DNA from: Streptomyces broussonetiae
Lineage (GTDB): Bacteria; Actinomycetota; Actinomycetes; Streptomycetales; Streptomycetaceae
Length of the DNA stretch: 64,000 nt
NCBI RefSeq assembly: GCF_009796285.1
Contig: NZ_CP047020.1
Span: 5,580,001 to 5,644,000 of the forward strand
Direction: 5' to 3'
Position numbers and translations under genes: made by a program. Below the pieces are notes generated by a model, which searched no databases, was not told where the DNA came from, and worked only from the letters and a program-made list of their open reading frames with translations. Below are positions 14,469-23,032 of this stretch, one piece after another (within the stretch, counting starts at the first letter, position 1; every line of letters starts with the position of its first letter).

Positions 14469-15509
14469 TCAGGCGGCCGGGCGGGCCAGCCACTCGTCCA
14501 CGCCCGCCAGCAGCCGCTCCCTGACGTCCGCCGGGGCGGCCGAGCCCCGCAACGACTGGCGGGCCAGCTCCGCCAGCTCGGCGTCCGAGAAGCCGTGCAC
14601 GTGCCGGGCGATCTCGTACTGCGCGGCCAGCCGGGAGCCGAACAGCAGCGGGTCGTCGGCGCCCAGCGCCATCGGGACGCCCGCCTCGAAGAACGTGCGC
14701 AGCGGCACGTCCTCGGGCTTCTCGTACACGCCGAGCGCCACATTGGACGCCGGGCACACCTCGCAGGTCACCTGCCGGTCGGCCAGCCGCCTCAGCAGCC
14801 GCGGGTCCTCCGCCGCGCGCACCCCGTGCCCGATCCGCGAGGCGTGCAGGTCGTCCAGGCAGTCGCGCACCGACGCGGGGCCGGTCAGCTCGCCGCCGTG
14901 CGGGGCCGACAGCAGGCCGCCCTCACGCGCGATGTGGAAGGCCCGGTCGAAGTCCCGCGCCATGCCTCGCCGCTCGTCGTTGGACAGCCCGAAGCCGACC
15001 ACGCCCCGGTCCGCGTACCGCACCGCCAGCCGGGCCAGCGTGCGCGCGTCCAGCGGGTGCTTCATGCGGTTGGCGGCGACCAGGACGCGCATGCCGAGGC
15101 CCGTCTCGCGGGACGTGGTCTCCACCGCGTCCAGGATGATCTCCAGCGCCGGGATCAGACCGCCCAGCCGGGGCGCGTACGACGTCGGGTCCACCTGGAT
15201 CTCCAGCCAGCCCGAGCCGTCCTTCACGTCCTCCTCGGCTGCTTCCCGGACCAGGCGCCGGACGTCCTCCGGTTTGCGCAGGCAGGAGCGTGCCGCGTCG
15301 TACAACCGCTGGAAACGGAACCAGCCCCGCTCGTCCGTGGCCCGCAGTTTCGGCGGCTCGCCGCTCGTCAGCGCCTCCGTCAGGGCGTCGGGCAGACGCA
15401 CGCCGTACTTGTCGGCCAGTTCCAGCACGGTGCCCGGTCGCATCGAGCCGGTGAAGTGCAGGTGCAGATGGGCTTTCGGCAGCTCAGAGAGATCACGTAC
15501 ACGCTCCAT
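14469..15509 (-). CDS. add: adenosine deaminase family protein
   Basis: A 346-residue amidohydrolase, started at the ATG at 15509 (MERVRDLSELPKAHLHLHFT). Metal ligands are H14 and H16 in the H-L-H-L-H motif, a His in SAPHGGELTG with the catalytic Glu alongside, RIGHGVRAAEDP, and the Asp pair in ALGADDPLLFGS. It converts adenosine or a related aminopurine to its deaminated form in purine salvage. Streptomyces has several such paralogs and the variant FTGSM after the HxH is common in this subgroup, so the exact substrate is uncertain. It lies downstream of the aminotransferase on the same strand, separated by a hairpin. Confidence 0.9.
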   Translation of the reverse strand: MERVRDLSELPKAHLHLHFTGSMRPGTVLELADKYGVRLPDALTEALTSGEPPKLRATDERGWFRFQRLYDAARSCLRKPEDVRRLVREAAEEDVKDGSGWLEIQVDPTSYAPRLGGLIPALEIILDAVETTSRETGLGMRVLVAANRMKHPLDARTLARLAVRYADRGVVGFGLSNDERRGMARDFDRAFHIAREGGLLSAPHGGELTGPASVRDCLDDLHASRIGHGVRAAEDPRLLRRLADRQVTCEVCPASNVALGVYEKPEDVPLRTFFEAGVPMALGADDPLLFGSRLAAQYEIARHVHGFSDAELAELARQSLRGSAAPADVRERLLAGVDEWLARPAA

Positions 15510-15582
15510 CCCAGGATCCTGCCGCACGGACGTGTCGTCCCGGTAGCCGTTTCCCCGTTCGTGGTCTTGCTCGCACACAGAA

Positions 15583-15614
15583 GCGGGCCGCCTCCCCCGA
15601 GGGAAACGGCCCGC
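15583..15614 (-). terminator. terminator of the aminotransferase gene
   Basis: GCGGGCCG (15583-15590) pairs with CGGCCCGC (15607-15614), just after the aminotransferase stop on the minus strand. Confidence 0.65.
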
Positions 15615-15636
15615 ACGCGCGCGTGGCGGCCGGGAA

Positions 15637-16863
15637 CTAGTCCCGTGCCTCCGCCAGGAGCTTCTGCATCCGGCTCACGCCCTCGACGAGGTCCTCGTCA
15701 CCGAGGGCGTACGACAGCCGGAGGTAGCCCGGCGTGCCGAAGGCCTCGCCCGGGACGACCGCGACCTCGGCCTCCTCCAGGATCAGCGCGGCCAGCTCGA
15801 CCGTGTCCTGCGGGCGCTTGCCGCGGATCTCCTTGCCGAGCAAGGCCTTGACCGAGGGGTAGGCGTAGAAGGCGCCCTCGGGCTCCGGGCAGAGCACGCC
15901 GTCGATCTCGTTGAGCATCCGCACGATCGTCCTGCGACGGCGGTCGAAGGCCTCGCGCATCTTCGCCACGGCCTCCAGGCCGCCCGAGACGGCGGCGAGG
16001 GCGGCCACCTGGGCCACGTTGGAGACGTTGGAGGTGGCGTGCGACTGCAGGTTCGTCGCGGCCTTGACGACGTCCTTGGGGCCGATGACCCAGCCCACGC
16101 GCCAGCCGGTCATGGCGTACGTCTTCGCGACGCCGTTGACCACGACGCACTTGTCGCGCAGCTCGGGCAACAGCGCCGGCAGCGACACGGCGGACGCGTC
16201 GCCGTACACCAGGTGCTCGTAGATCTCGTCGGTGAGCACCCACAGGCCGTGCTCCAGGGCCCAGCGGCCGATCGCCTCGGTCTCGGCCTCGGAGTACACC
16301 GCGCCGGTCGGGTTGGACGGGGAGACGAAGAGGACGACCTTCGTCTTCTCCGTGCGGGCCGCCTCCAGCTGCTCCACGGTGACGCGGTAGCCGGTGGTCT
16401 CGTCGGCGACGACCTCCACCGGGACACCGCCGGCGAGACGGATCGACTCCGGGTACGTCGTCCAGTACGGCGCCGGGACGATGACCTCGTCGCCCGGGTC
16501 GAGGATCGCCGCGAACGCCTCGTAGATGGCCTGCTTCCCGCCGTTGGTGACGAGGATCTGCGAGACGTCGGGCTCCCAGCCGGAGTCGCGCAGCGTCTTC
16601 GCGGCGATCGCGGCCTTCAGCTCGGGCAGGCCGCCGGCCGGGGTGTAGCGGTGGTACTTGGGGTTCTTGCAGGCCTCGACGGCTGCCTCGACGATGTAGT
16701 CCGGGGTCGGGAAGTCGGGTTCACCCGCGCCGAAGCCGATCACCGGACGCCCGGCGGCCTTCAGGGCCTTGGCCTTGGCGTCCACGGCGAGGGTGGCGGA
16801 CTCGGAGATCGCGCCGACTCGGGCGGAGACCCGGCGCTCGGTGGGAGGGGTTGCAGCGCTCAT
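15637..16863 (-). CDS. aspC: aspartate aminotransferase (class I, PLP)
   Basis: A 408-residue cytosolic fold-type I enzyme, with its start set at the ATG at 16863 (MSAATPPTERRVSARVG). Motifs include IGFGAGEPDFPTPD near the N terminus, VTNGGKQAIYEAF, FVSPSNPTGAVYS, TDEIYEHLVYGD, and the PLP-lysine segment NGVAKTYAMTGWRVGW; the C-terminal R in YLRLSYAL binds the substrate carboxylate. It transfers amino groups between aspartate and 2-oxoglutarate and may also act on prephenate. In Streptomyces it conventionally sits between add and tRNA-Trp/secE, as here. Confidence 0.94.
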   Translation of the reverse strand: MSAATPPTERRVSARVGAISESATLAVDAKAKALKAAGRPVIGFGAGEPDFPTPDYIVEAAVEACKNPKYHRYTPAGGLPELKAAIAAKTLRDSGWEPDVSQILVTNGGKQAIYEAFAAILDPGDEVIVPAPYWTTYPESIRLAGGVPVEVVADETTGYRVTVEQLEAARTEKTKVVLFVSPSNPTGAVYSEAETEAIGRWALEHGLWVLTDEIYEHLVYGDASAVSLPALLPELRDKCVVVNGVAKTYAMTGWRVGWVIGPKDVVKAATNLQSHATSNVSNVAQVAALAAVSGGLEAVAKMREAFDRRRRTIVRMLNEIDGVLCPEPEGAFYAYPSVKALLGKEIRGKRPQDTVELAALILEEAEVAVVPGEAFGTPGYLRLSYALGDEDLVEGVSRMQKLLAEARD

Positions 16864-17009
16864 GGGCCCATCGTTCCAGACCGGAAATGTCCCCGGCACA
16901 CGGGTTTCACGGACTGAACAGTCAGGGGTGCAGGCGTGAACAAGGGTCCGAATCCGTGGCCCCGGCCAGGACGATCTTTGGCCGTAAGGCTCCGTACGGG
17001 CGCTTTCTG

Positions 17010-17039
17010 TTCGACGCCGGGCCCCGGACCACGTACACT
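17010..17039 (+). promoter_or_regulatory. candidate promoter for tRNA-Trp
   Basis: TTCGAC (17010-17015) and TACACT (17034-17039) with an 18-bp spacer, about 85 nt before the tRNA. A nearer TACGTT (17107) might instead be the -10 element. Confidence 0.4.
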
Positions 17040-17125
17040 CTCACCTCGTTGGCCTTCAGCAGCCGCCGCCATCACAGGTGTACACCGAGCACTCGGTTGG
17101 ATGCGGTACGTTGGGGGACACACAA

Positions 17126-17198
17126 AGGGTCGTAGCTCAATTGGTAGAGCACCGGTCTCCAAAACCGGCGGTTGGGGGTTCAAGTCCCTCCGGCCCTG
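17126..17198 (+). tRNA. tRNA-Trp (CCA)
   Basis: Acceptor AGGGTCG (17126-17132) pairs with CGGCCCT (17191-17197), discriminator G. The anticodon stem CCGGT/ACCGG encloses CTCCAAA with CCA at 17159-17161. tRNA-Trp directly before secE is the standard actinobacterial arrangement. Confidence 0.97.
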
Positions 17199-17305
17199 CT
17201 ACACACACCGCCAGGATGTGTGCGCATGTACGTTCAGCAATGCACCGCCGTGCGGCTCAGTAACCGGGCGCGGCACGGCCACGACCCGGGATCAGGTGAG
17301 GACGC

Positions 17306-17593
17306 ATGACGGACGCCGTGGGCTCCATCGATACGCCTGACGCCCAGGACGAGGTGTCCGAGTCCAAGAAGAAGGCCCGCAAGGGCGGCAAGCGTGCCAA
17401 GAAGGGCCCGCTGAAGCGCCTCGCCACCTTCTACCGCCAGATCGTCGCGGAACTCCGCAAGGTCGTCTGGCCGACTCGCAACCAGCTGACGTCGTACACC
17501 ACTGTGGTGATCTTCTTTGTCGCCATCATGATCGCCCTGGTGACCGTGATTGACTATGGGCTCAACCACGCGGCCAAGTACGTCTTCGGCTGA
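17306..17593 (+). CDS. secE: preprotein translocase subunit SecE
   Basis: A 95-residue membrane protein. The first 40 residues are polar and lysine-rich (ESKKKARKGGKRAKKGP). The conserved cytosolic amphipathic helix TFYRQIVAELRKVVWPTRNQ and a single transmembrane helix (about 66-88) follow. SecE clamps the SecY channel encoded at 54498. It is 107 nt after tRNA-Trp, with GATCAGGTGAGG before the ATG. A hairpin (17606-17627) separates it from nusG, perhaps lowering read-through. Confidence 0.97.
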   Translation: MTDAVGSIDTPDAQDEVSESKKKARKGGKRAKKGPLKRLATFYRQIVAELRKVVWPTRNQLTSYTTVVIFFVAIMIALVTVIDYGLNHAAKYVFG

Positions 17594-17605
17594 GCCAAGA
17601 GCGAA

Positions 17606-17632
17606 GGGCGCCGTGGTACCGGCGCCCGTTTT
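17606..17632 (+). terminator. hairpin between secE and nusG
   Basis: GGGCGCC (17606-17612) and GGCGCCC (17621-17627) followed by GTTTT. It is a true intrinsic terminator shape; since nusG normally shares the secE transcript, it may be partial. Confidence 0.7.
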
Positions 17633-17673
17633 CGCATGTTCCACCTCTATGTATCCAGGAAGAAGCAGCCACC

Positions 17674-18534
17674 GTGTCTGACCAGAACCTGAACGACGCC
17701 GTCGAGCCGGATGAGTCCGTGGACGACGAGCTCGACATCGTCGAGGGCGCGGACGAGGACCTGGACGAGTTCGAGGCTGCCGAGGCCGAAGCCGGCGAGG
17801 CGGCCGAAGAGGCCGCGCTGCACGTCGAGGACGAGGACGGCGAGCACCCCGAGGACGCCGAAGAGGCCGTCGAGGAAGCTGTCGCGGAGACCGTCGAGGA
17901 GGAGCCGGCCGAGCCGGTCGACCCCATCGAGGCCCTGCGCGAGGAGCTGCGCACCCTGCCCGGCGAGTGGTACGTCATCCACACCTACGCCGGTTACGAG
18001 AACCGCGTGAAGACCAACCTGGAGCAGCGCGCCGTCTCGCTGAACGTCGAGGACTACATCTTCCAGGCCGAGGTGCCGCAGGAAGAGGTCGTCCAGATCA
18101 AGAACGGCGACCGCAAGACGATCAAGCAGAACAAGCTGCCGGGTTATGTCCTGGTCCGCATGGACCTGACCAACGAGTCCTGGGGCGTCGTCCGCAACAC
18201 CCCGGGTGTCACCGGCTTCGTCGGCAACGCCTACGACCCCTACCCGCTGACCCTGGACGAGATCGTCAAGATGCTCGCCCCGGAGGCCGAGGAGAAGGCC
18301 GCCCGCGAGGCCGCCGAGGCCGAGGGCAAGCCCGCCCCGCAGCGCAAGGTCGAGGTCCAGGTGCTGGACTTCGAGGTCGGCGACTCGGTCACCGTCACCG
18401 ACGGCCCGTTCGCCACGCTGCAGGCGACGATCAACGAGATCAACGCCGACTCCAAGAAGGTCAAGGGCCTGGTGGAGATCTTCGGCCGCGAGACGCCGGT
18501 CGAGCTGTCCTTCGACCAGATCCAGAAGAACTAG
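17674..18534 (+). CDS. nusG: transcription elongation/antitermination factor NusG
   Basis: 286 residues, about 100 longer than E. coli NusG because of a very acidic N-terminal extension (residues 3 to about 85, dominated by Glu, Asp and Ala), usual in Streptomyces. The NGN domain begins at GEWYVIHTYAGYENRVKTNL and binds the RNA polymerase clamp. After an alanine/glutamate linker, the KOW domain (EVGDSVTVTDGPFA) contacts Rho or ribosomal S10. GTG start at 17674. A strong terminator follows at 18561-18606, so rplK needs its own promoter. Confidence 0.97.
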   Translation: MSDQNLNDAVEPDESVDDELDIVEGADEDLDEFEAAEAEAGEAAEEAALHVEDEDGEHPEDAEEAVEEAVAETVEEEPAEPVDPIEALREELRTLPGEWYVIHTYAGYENRVKTNLEQRAVSLNVEDYIFQAEVPQEEVVQIKNGDRKTIKQNKLPGYVLVRMDLTNESWGVVRNTPGVTGFVGNAYDPYPLTLDEIVKMLAPEAEEKAAREAAEAEGKPAPQRKVEVQVLDFEVGDSVTVTDGPFATLQATINEINADSKKVKGLVEIFGRETPVELSFDQIQKN

Positions 18535-18560
18535 TCCCTTTTTGGACTTCGTGCTTCCGC

Positions 18561-18606
18561 GCAGGTCAGGCAGGCCATCACGGTCCGCCTGACCTGCACG
18601 GTTTTT
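18561..18606 (+). terminator. terminator after nusG
   Basis: Perfect 11-bp arms 18561-18571 and 18587-18597 followed by ACGGTTTTT. It separates secE-nusG from rplK-rplA. Confidence 0.85.
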
Positions 18607-18704
18607 GGCCGCGCATCCATACCCGTTATCGTTGTGCGGTATGCCTGCGTCAGGATCGCGATCCTTGCGCGGGCATGGACCCGAATGAAAGGACCCGGAG
18701 AGCT

Positions 18705-19139
18705 ATGCCTCCCAAGAAGAAGAAGGTCACGGGGCTTATCAAGCTCCAGATCAACGCCGGTGCGGCGAACCCGGCCCCGCCGGTCGGCCCCGCGCTGGGT
18801 CAGCACGGCGTCAACATCATGGAGTTCTGCAAGGCCTACAACGCCGCGACCGAGTCGCAGCGTGGCTGGGTGATCCCGGTGGAGATCACGGTCTACGAGG
18901 ACCGCTCCTTCACCTTCGTCACCAAGACGCCGCCGGCCGCGAAGATGATCCTCAAGGCCGCTGGTGTCGAGAAGGGCTCGGGCGAGCCGCACAAGACCAA
19001 GGTCGCCAAGATCACCGAGGCGCAGGTCCGCGAGATCGCCACGACCAAGATGCCCGACCTGAACGCGAACGACCTGGACGCCGCGTCGAAGATCATCGCC
19101 GGCACCGCCCGTTCCATGGGCATCACGGTCGAGGGCTGA
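18705..19139 (+). CDS. rplK: 50S ribosomal protein L11
   Basis: 144 residues from the ATG at 18705 with GGAG at 18697-18700. The N-terminal domain has the proline-rich [16 protein letters not shown] loop that forms the thiostrepton/RelA-sensing site with 23S rRNA helices 43-44, and the C-terminal domain binds the rRNA. Its methylated lysines lie in the KKKKVTG start region. L11 is needed for stringent ppGpp synthesis, which in Streptomyces links to antibiotic production. Co-transcribed with rplA 100 nt downstream. Confidence 0.98.
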
Positions 19140-19239
19140 TCTCACCCCCCAGCAGTCATGCGGCCGTCGTCGGTCGCACGTGGCAGGGCCTGCTCGGCCC
19201 AGAGACCACGACTCCTTTCAGAACACACAGGAGCAAGTT

Positions 19240-19965
19240 GTGAGCAAGCGCAGCAAGGCTCTCCGCGCTGCGGACGCCAAGATCGACCGGGAGAAGCTGT
19301 ACGCCCCGCTCGAGGCCGTCCGTCTCGCCAAGGAGACCTCCACGTCCAAGTTCGACGGCACCGTCGAGGTCGCCTTCCGTCTGGGTGTCGACCCGCGTAA
19401 GGCCGACCAGATGGTCCGTGGCACCGTGAACCTTCCGCACGGCACCGGTAAGACCGCCCGGGTCCTGGTCTTCGCGACCGGTGACCGTGCCGAGGCCGCG
19501 CGTGCCGCGGGCGCCGACATCGTCGGCGCCGACGAGCTGATCGACGAGGTGGCGAAGGGCCGTCTGGACTTCGACGCCGTCGTCGCCACCCCGGACCTCA
19601 TGGGCAAGGTCGGCCGCCTCGGCCGCGTCCTCGGCCCGCGTGGTCTGATGCCGAACCCCAAGACCGGCACCGTGACCCCGGACACCGCCAAGGCCGTGAC
19701 CGAGATCAAGGGCGGCAAGATCGAGTTCCGCGTCGACAAGCACTCGAACCTGCACTTCATCATCGGCAAGGCGTCCTTCGACGACGCCAAGCTGGTGGAG
19801 AACTACGGCGCCGCGCTGGAGGAGATCCTCCGTCTGAAGCCGTCCGCCGCCAAGGGTCGCTACATCAAGAAGGCCGCGATCAGCACCACGATCGGCCCCG
19901 GCATCCCGGTCGACCCGAACCGCACCCGCAACCTCCTCACCGAGGAGGACCCGGCCGCCGTCTGA
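19240..19965 (+). CDS. rplA: 50S ribosomal protein L1
   Basis: 241 residues from the GTG at 19240 with ACAGGAG upstream. The two-domain L1 fold is recognised by GTVEVAFRLGVDPRKADQ near the N terminus and the signature GPRGLMPNPKTGTVTPD. L1 forms the mobile stalk at the E site. In many bacteria it also represses its own L11-L1 mRNA by binding a leader that mimics its rRNA site; I could not confirm such a site here. The 3' untranslated region contains an imperfect hairpin (20016-20045). Confidence 0.98.
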   Translation: MSKRSKALRAADAKIDREKLYAPLEAVRLAKETSTSKFDGTVEVAFRLGVDPRKADQMVRGTVNLPHGTGKTARVLVFATGDRAEAARAAGADIVGADELIDEVAKGRLDFDAVVATPDLMGKVGRLGRVLGPRGLMPNPKTGTVTPDTAKAVTEIKGGKIEFRVDKHSNLHFIIGKASFDDAKLVENYGAALEEILRLKPSAAKGRYIKKAAISTTIGPGIPVDPNRTRNLLTEEDPAAV

Positions 19966-20015
19966 GCCTCCCGCTCACCCCGGTAGCCGCGTCAGGTACG
20001 CGTAAGTAGAGGGCG

Positions 20016-20050
20016 GGCCCTGCAACCTTCCAGGTGCGGGGTCCGTCCTT
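20016..20050 (+). terminator. terminator after rplA
   Basis: GGGCCCTGCA and TGCGGGGTCC arms pair with two G-T wobbles around a 10-nt loop, followed by GTCCTTTCTTT. Confidence 0.6.
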
Positions 20051-20132
20051 TCTTTGTACGACCTTTCGCTCGACTGTCAGTGCCCTGGGCTACGGTGCGG
20101 GGCACAACGACTCGCACTAGGGGTGGGACCAG

Positions 20133-21077
20133 ATGAAGAGCACGACCGTCCGCCGTACGGCCCTTTCCATAGCGGCGGTCGCCGCGCTGACCTCCGTTGC
20201 GGCCTGCGGCTCCTCCTCCGGCTCGGGCGGATCGGGCAAGGGGGACAAGGCGGCCGGCGGCAGCACGATCCACATCAGCCCCATCGCCGCCGTGCTGCGC
20301 AACGTCGAGCAGTCCACCGACAAGGCGGAATCGGCGAAGGTGCGCTCCACCATGAGCATCGGGGACCTGATGTCGGTGGCCGCGAACGGCACCATGCGCT
20401 GGGGCAACGGCCTCCAGGGCAGCCTCAACATGAGCTACACCGGCGGCCGGCTGGCCGAGGCCATGCGCAAGGCCGGCGCGGCGACCTCGATCCAGGCCCG
20501 CTACCTGCCGGACGCCTACTACGCGAACATGGGCGACGCGGGTGCCCGGCAGATGGGCGGCAAGCACTGGCTCAAGTACTCGTACGACGACCTCGCCAAG
20601 TTCGGTGGCGCCTCCGGCGCGTACACGAAGGACCAGCTGCGCAACGCCACGCCGAAGCAGTCCGTGCAGATGCTGCTGGCCTCCGGCGATGTGAAGAAGG
20701 TGGGCGAGGAGACGGTCTCCGGCGCCCGCGCCACGCACTACTCGGGCACGGTGAACGTCGCCGACTTCGCGGGCCGGAGCAGCAGCCTCACCGCGGACCA
20801 GCTCTCGGCGCTCAAGCAGCAGCTCAGCCAGACGGGCATCACCACCGAGACCATCGACATCTGGGTCAACGACCAGAACCTGCCGGTGAAGAAGACCGAG
20901 AAGGCGAACACGGCAAAGGGTCTGCTGACCAACACCGCCTACTACAGCGACTTCGGCGTGCCGGTCTCCGCCGAGGCGCCTCCGGCGGCCGACACCAAGG
21001 ACTTCAAGGACCTGATGAAGTCCCTCGGCACACCCGGCTCGGGAAACGTGGCGAGCGGCTCCGCCACCGCCTCCTGA
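20133..21077 (+). CDS. lipoprotein (LppX/LprAFG-like)
   Basis: 314 residues with a lipoprotein signal peptide: MKSTTVRR, a hydrophobic core and lipobox SVAAC with the lipidated Cys at residue 25, followed by a serine/glycine-rich spacer. The mature domain is beta-rich with a YSGTVNVADF strand, resembling the LolA-fold LppX/LprG family that carries lipids across the envelope in mycobacteria. It would be anchored outside the cytoplasmic membrane. A lipoprotein gene between rplA and rplJ is normal for Streptomyces (two in S. coelicolor as I recall, one here). The ligand is unknown. Confidence 0.88.
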   Translation: MKSTTVRRTALSIAAVAALTSVAACGSSSGSGGSGKGDKAAGGSTIHISPIAAVLRNVEQSTDKAESAKVRSTMSIGDLMSVAANGTMRWGNGLQGSLNMSYTGGRLAEAMRKAGAATSIQARYLPDAYYANMGDAGARQMGGKHWLKYSYDDLAKFGGASGAYTKDQLRNATPKQSVQMLLASGDVKKVGEETVSGARATHYSGTVNVADFAGRSSSLTADQLSALKQQLSQTGITTETIDIWVNDQNLPVKKTEKANTAKGLLTNTAYYSDFGVPVSAEAPPAADTKDFKDLMKSLGTPGSGNVASGSATAS

Positions 21078-21119
21078 GGCCTGTCGCCGCCTCCTGAGCC
21101 CTGGGTCGGGCCGCCGGAT

Positions 21120-21149
21120 TTGCTCCCGTGCGGCCCGTTCCCGTACTCT
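21120..21149 (+). promoter_or_regulatory. candidate rplJ promoter
   Basis: TTGCTC (21120-21125) and TACTCT (21144-21149) with 18-bp spacing resemble an HrdB promoter. It would give a leader of about 235 nt containing the L10 element and attenuator. Confidence 0.55.
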
Positions 21150-21157
21150 CTTCCAGA

Positions 21158-21290
21158 AGCCAAAGACCGCTGGTCGTTGCCGTGCGCTCCCACGAGGGCG
21201 CGGTGGCCGAAGGATCCGCTGAGAAGTGGACGACCCGCGCAGGTGTCAGTGGAAGAACTCCTGGAGTACGCGCCCCGCGTGTGTACGACC
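21158..21290 (+). promoter_or_regulatory. ribosomal protein L10 leader
   Basis: The stretch starting GCCAAAGACCGCTGGTCGTT resembles the conserved L10-leader RNA of rplJL operons. In many bacteria the L10(L12)4 complex binds this RNA and represses the operon. A terminator hairpin (21300-21333) follows between leader and gene, so regulation is probably by transcription attenuation. A covariance search with the Rfam L10_leader model would settle it. Confidence 0.7.
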
Positions 21291-21299
21291 GGTCGAGTC

Positions 21300-21333
21300 C
21301 GCCCCGAGCGCCTGCGCCGGGGCGTTTCGTTTT
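21300..21333 (+). terminator. attenuator upstream of rplJ
   Basis: CGCCCCG (21300-21306) pairs with CGGGGCG (21318-21324), followed by TTTCGTTTT. It lies 58 nt before the rplJ start, inside the presumed leader transcript, so full transcription must avoid it. Confidence 0.8.
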
Positions 21334-21391
21334 GCCCAGTCCTCCTTCGGGTCCGCGCGGTCAGAATCACCCGGAAGGAGGCCGAGGCTCT

Positions 21392-21922
21392 ATGGCGAGG
21401 CCCGACAAGGCTGCCGCGGTTGCCGAGCTGACGGACAAGTTCCGCAGCTCGAACGCCGCCGTGCTGACCGAGTACCGCGGTCTCACCGTGGCGCAGCTCA
21501 AGACGCTGCGCCGGTCGCTCGGTGAGAACGCCCAGTACGCCGTGGTGAAGAACACGCTGACCAAGATTGCGGCCAACGAGGCCGGGATCACGCTGGACGA
21601 CCAGCTCTTCGCTGGTCCGACGGCCGTCGCCTTCGTCACCGGTGACCCGGTGGAGTCGGCGAAGGGTCTCCGTGACTTCGCCAAGGAAAACCCGAATCTC
21701 GTCATCAAGGGCGGTGTCCTTGACGGCAAGGCGCTGTCCGCCGACGAGATCAAGAAGCTTGCGGACCTCGAGTCCCGCGAGGTTCTGCTCTCCAAGCTTG
21801 CCGGTGCCTTCAAGGCGAAGCAGTCCCAGGCTGCCTCCGTCTTCCAGGCGCTGCCGTCGAAGCTCGTCCGCACCGTGGACGCGCTGCGCGCCAAGCAGGA
21901 CGAGCAGGGCGGTGCCGAGTAA
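21392..21922 (+). CDS. rplJ: 50S ribosomal protein L10
   Basis: 176 residues from the ATG at 21392 after GGAAGGAGG. Conserved landmarks are the N-terminal AELTDKFRSSNAAVLTEYRG, YAVVKNTLTKIAA and the C-terminal helical tail that anchors L7/L12 dimers. L10 forms the base of the ribosomal stalk that recruits translation GTPases and, with L12, is the usual autogenous repressor of this operon. The upstream leader and attenuator support that. rplL follows after 111 nt. Confidence 0.98.
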   Translation: MARPDKAAAVAELTDKFRSSNAAVLTEYRGLTVAQLKTLRRSLGENAQYAVVKNTLTKIAANEAGITLDDQLFAGPTAVAFVTGDPVESAKGLRDFAKENPNLVIKGGVLDGKALSADEIKKLADLESREVLLSKLAGAFKAKQSQAASVFQALPSKLVRTVDALRAKQDEQGGAE

Positions 21923-22033
21923 TTCGGCTCGCATCATGACTGCCGCCGTCAGGCAGCGGTCGTAGCGGGCCGAACGTACGCCCGCCAGACATGTACATCC
22001 GGCACCTGCCGATTTAGTGGAAGGAAAGCCATC

Positions 22034-22420
22034 ATGGCTCTCACCCAGGACGAACTGCTCGCCGAGTTCGAGGGCATGACCCTCATCCAGCTCTCCGAGT
22101 TCGTGAAGGCCTTCGAGGAGAAGTTCGACGTCACCGCCGCCGCTGCCGCGCCGGTCGTCGTCGCCGGTGGCGCCGCTGGTGGCGCCGCTGCCGAGGCCGA
22201 GGAGGAGAAGGACGAGTTCGACGTCATCCTCACCGGTGCCGGCGAGAAGAAGATCCAGGTCATCAAGGTCGTGCGTGAGCTGACCTCCCTGGGTCTGAAG
22301 GAGGCCAAGGACCTCGTCGACGGCACCCCGAAGCCGGTCCTCGAGAAGGTCAACAAGGAGACCGCCGAGAAGGCCGCCGAGTCCCTCAAGGGCGCCGGCG
22401 CCTCCGTCGAGGTCAAGTAA
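22034..22420 (+). CDS. rplL: 50S ribosomal protein L7/L12
   Basis: 128 residues. The N-terminal dimerisation helices (MALTQDELLAEFEGMTLIQL) lead to an alanine/glycine/valine hinge around residues 37-60. The C-terminal GTPase-recruiting domain carries KIQVIKVVRELTSLGLKEAK and ends in VEVK. Highly acidic; several copies per ribosome bind L10. GGAAGGAAAG precedes the ATG. The long gap to rpoB (612 nt) contains a hairpin and a promoter that uncouple polymerase from stalk-protein synthesis. Confidence 0.98.
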   Translation: MALTQDELLAEFEGMTLIQLSEFVKAFEEKFDVTAAAAAPVVVAGGAAGGAAAEAEEEKDEFDVILTGAGEKKIQVIKVVRELTSLGLKEAKDLVDGTPKPVLEKVNKETAEKAAESLKGAGASVEVK

Positions 22421-22510
22421 GACCTTCCGGGTCCGAACGGACTCGAACGCGCGCCGACACAGCCTCGTGGCGCCGTAGAAGGCGCCTCGTAGGGCTGTAA
22501 CGCGAACGTA

Positions 22511-22548
22511 CCGAAGAGCGATCATCCATCCGGGTGGTCGCTCTTCGG
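22511..22548 (+). terminator. attenuator between rplL and rpoB
   Basis: Perfect 11-bp arms CCGAAGAGCGA (22511-22521) and TCGCTCTTCGG (22538-22548). There is no clear T-run. Partial termination here is the usual way stalk proteins are made in excess over RNA polymerase. Confidence 0.7.
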
Positions 22549-22839
22549 CGTATCCGGCGGGCCCGACCACGGTTGCCTTGCACTCGCGACGGTGAGGGGT
22601 ATGGTGATCTTCGTCGTGTCTCCGGACCGTCCGCGGACCGCCCGCTTCGGACTGGGGGGCCTTGACGAACCGCACGCAGCGCGCAATTCTCAGGACGCGT
22701 CGTCACAAGGATCCGAATCCGAGGCATGGATCGACGACGAAGAGGGCAGTATCAACGTGCGTCGAGGGCAGGCATGCCGAGGGCGTTGACGAAGGCGTTG
22801 AGAACAACGAGAGTCGCAAGGGTCTCAGCAACCCGGGAC

Positions 22840-22868
22840 TGGACATCAGTGTGGCGAGTGGCTACACT
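22840..22868 (+). promoter_or_regulatory. candidate rpoB promoter
   Basis: TGGACA (22840-22845) and TACACT (22863-22868), spaced 17 bp, match the principal-sigma consensus at 5/6 and 4/6 positions. The leader of about 160 nt before the rpoB start shows no open frame with a ribosome site. Confidence 0.65.
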
Positions 22869-23032
22869 GACCCTTTGCGCTGCCTGTTAGCTGTCCCCTG
22901 CCCGTCACCAGGGGTCTGCCCTCACTCGAGCATCGACGACAAAAGCTCCCTTGACCTGGGGTTTCTGTCTCTGTGTAGGGATGAGGGGCCGGCACGCGCG
23001 TAGTGAGTCCGAGCCCTCGGAAGGACCCCCTC

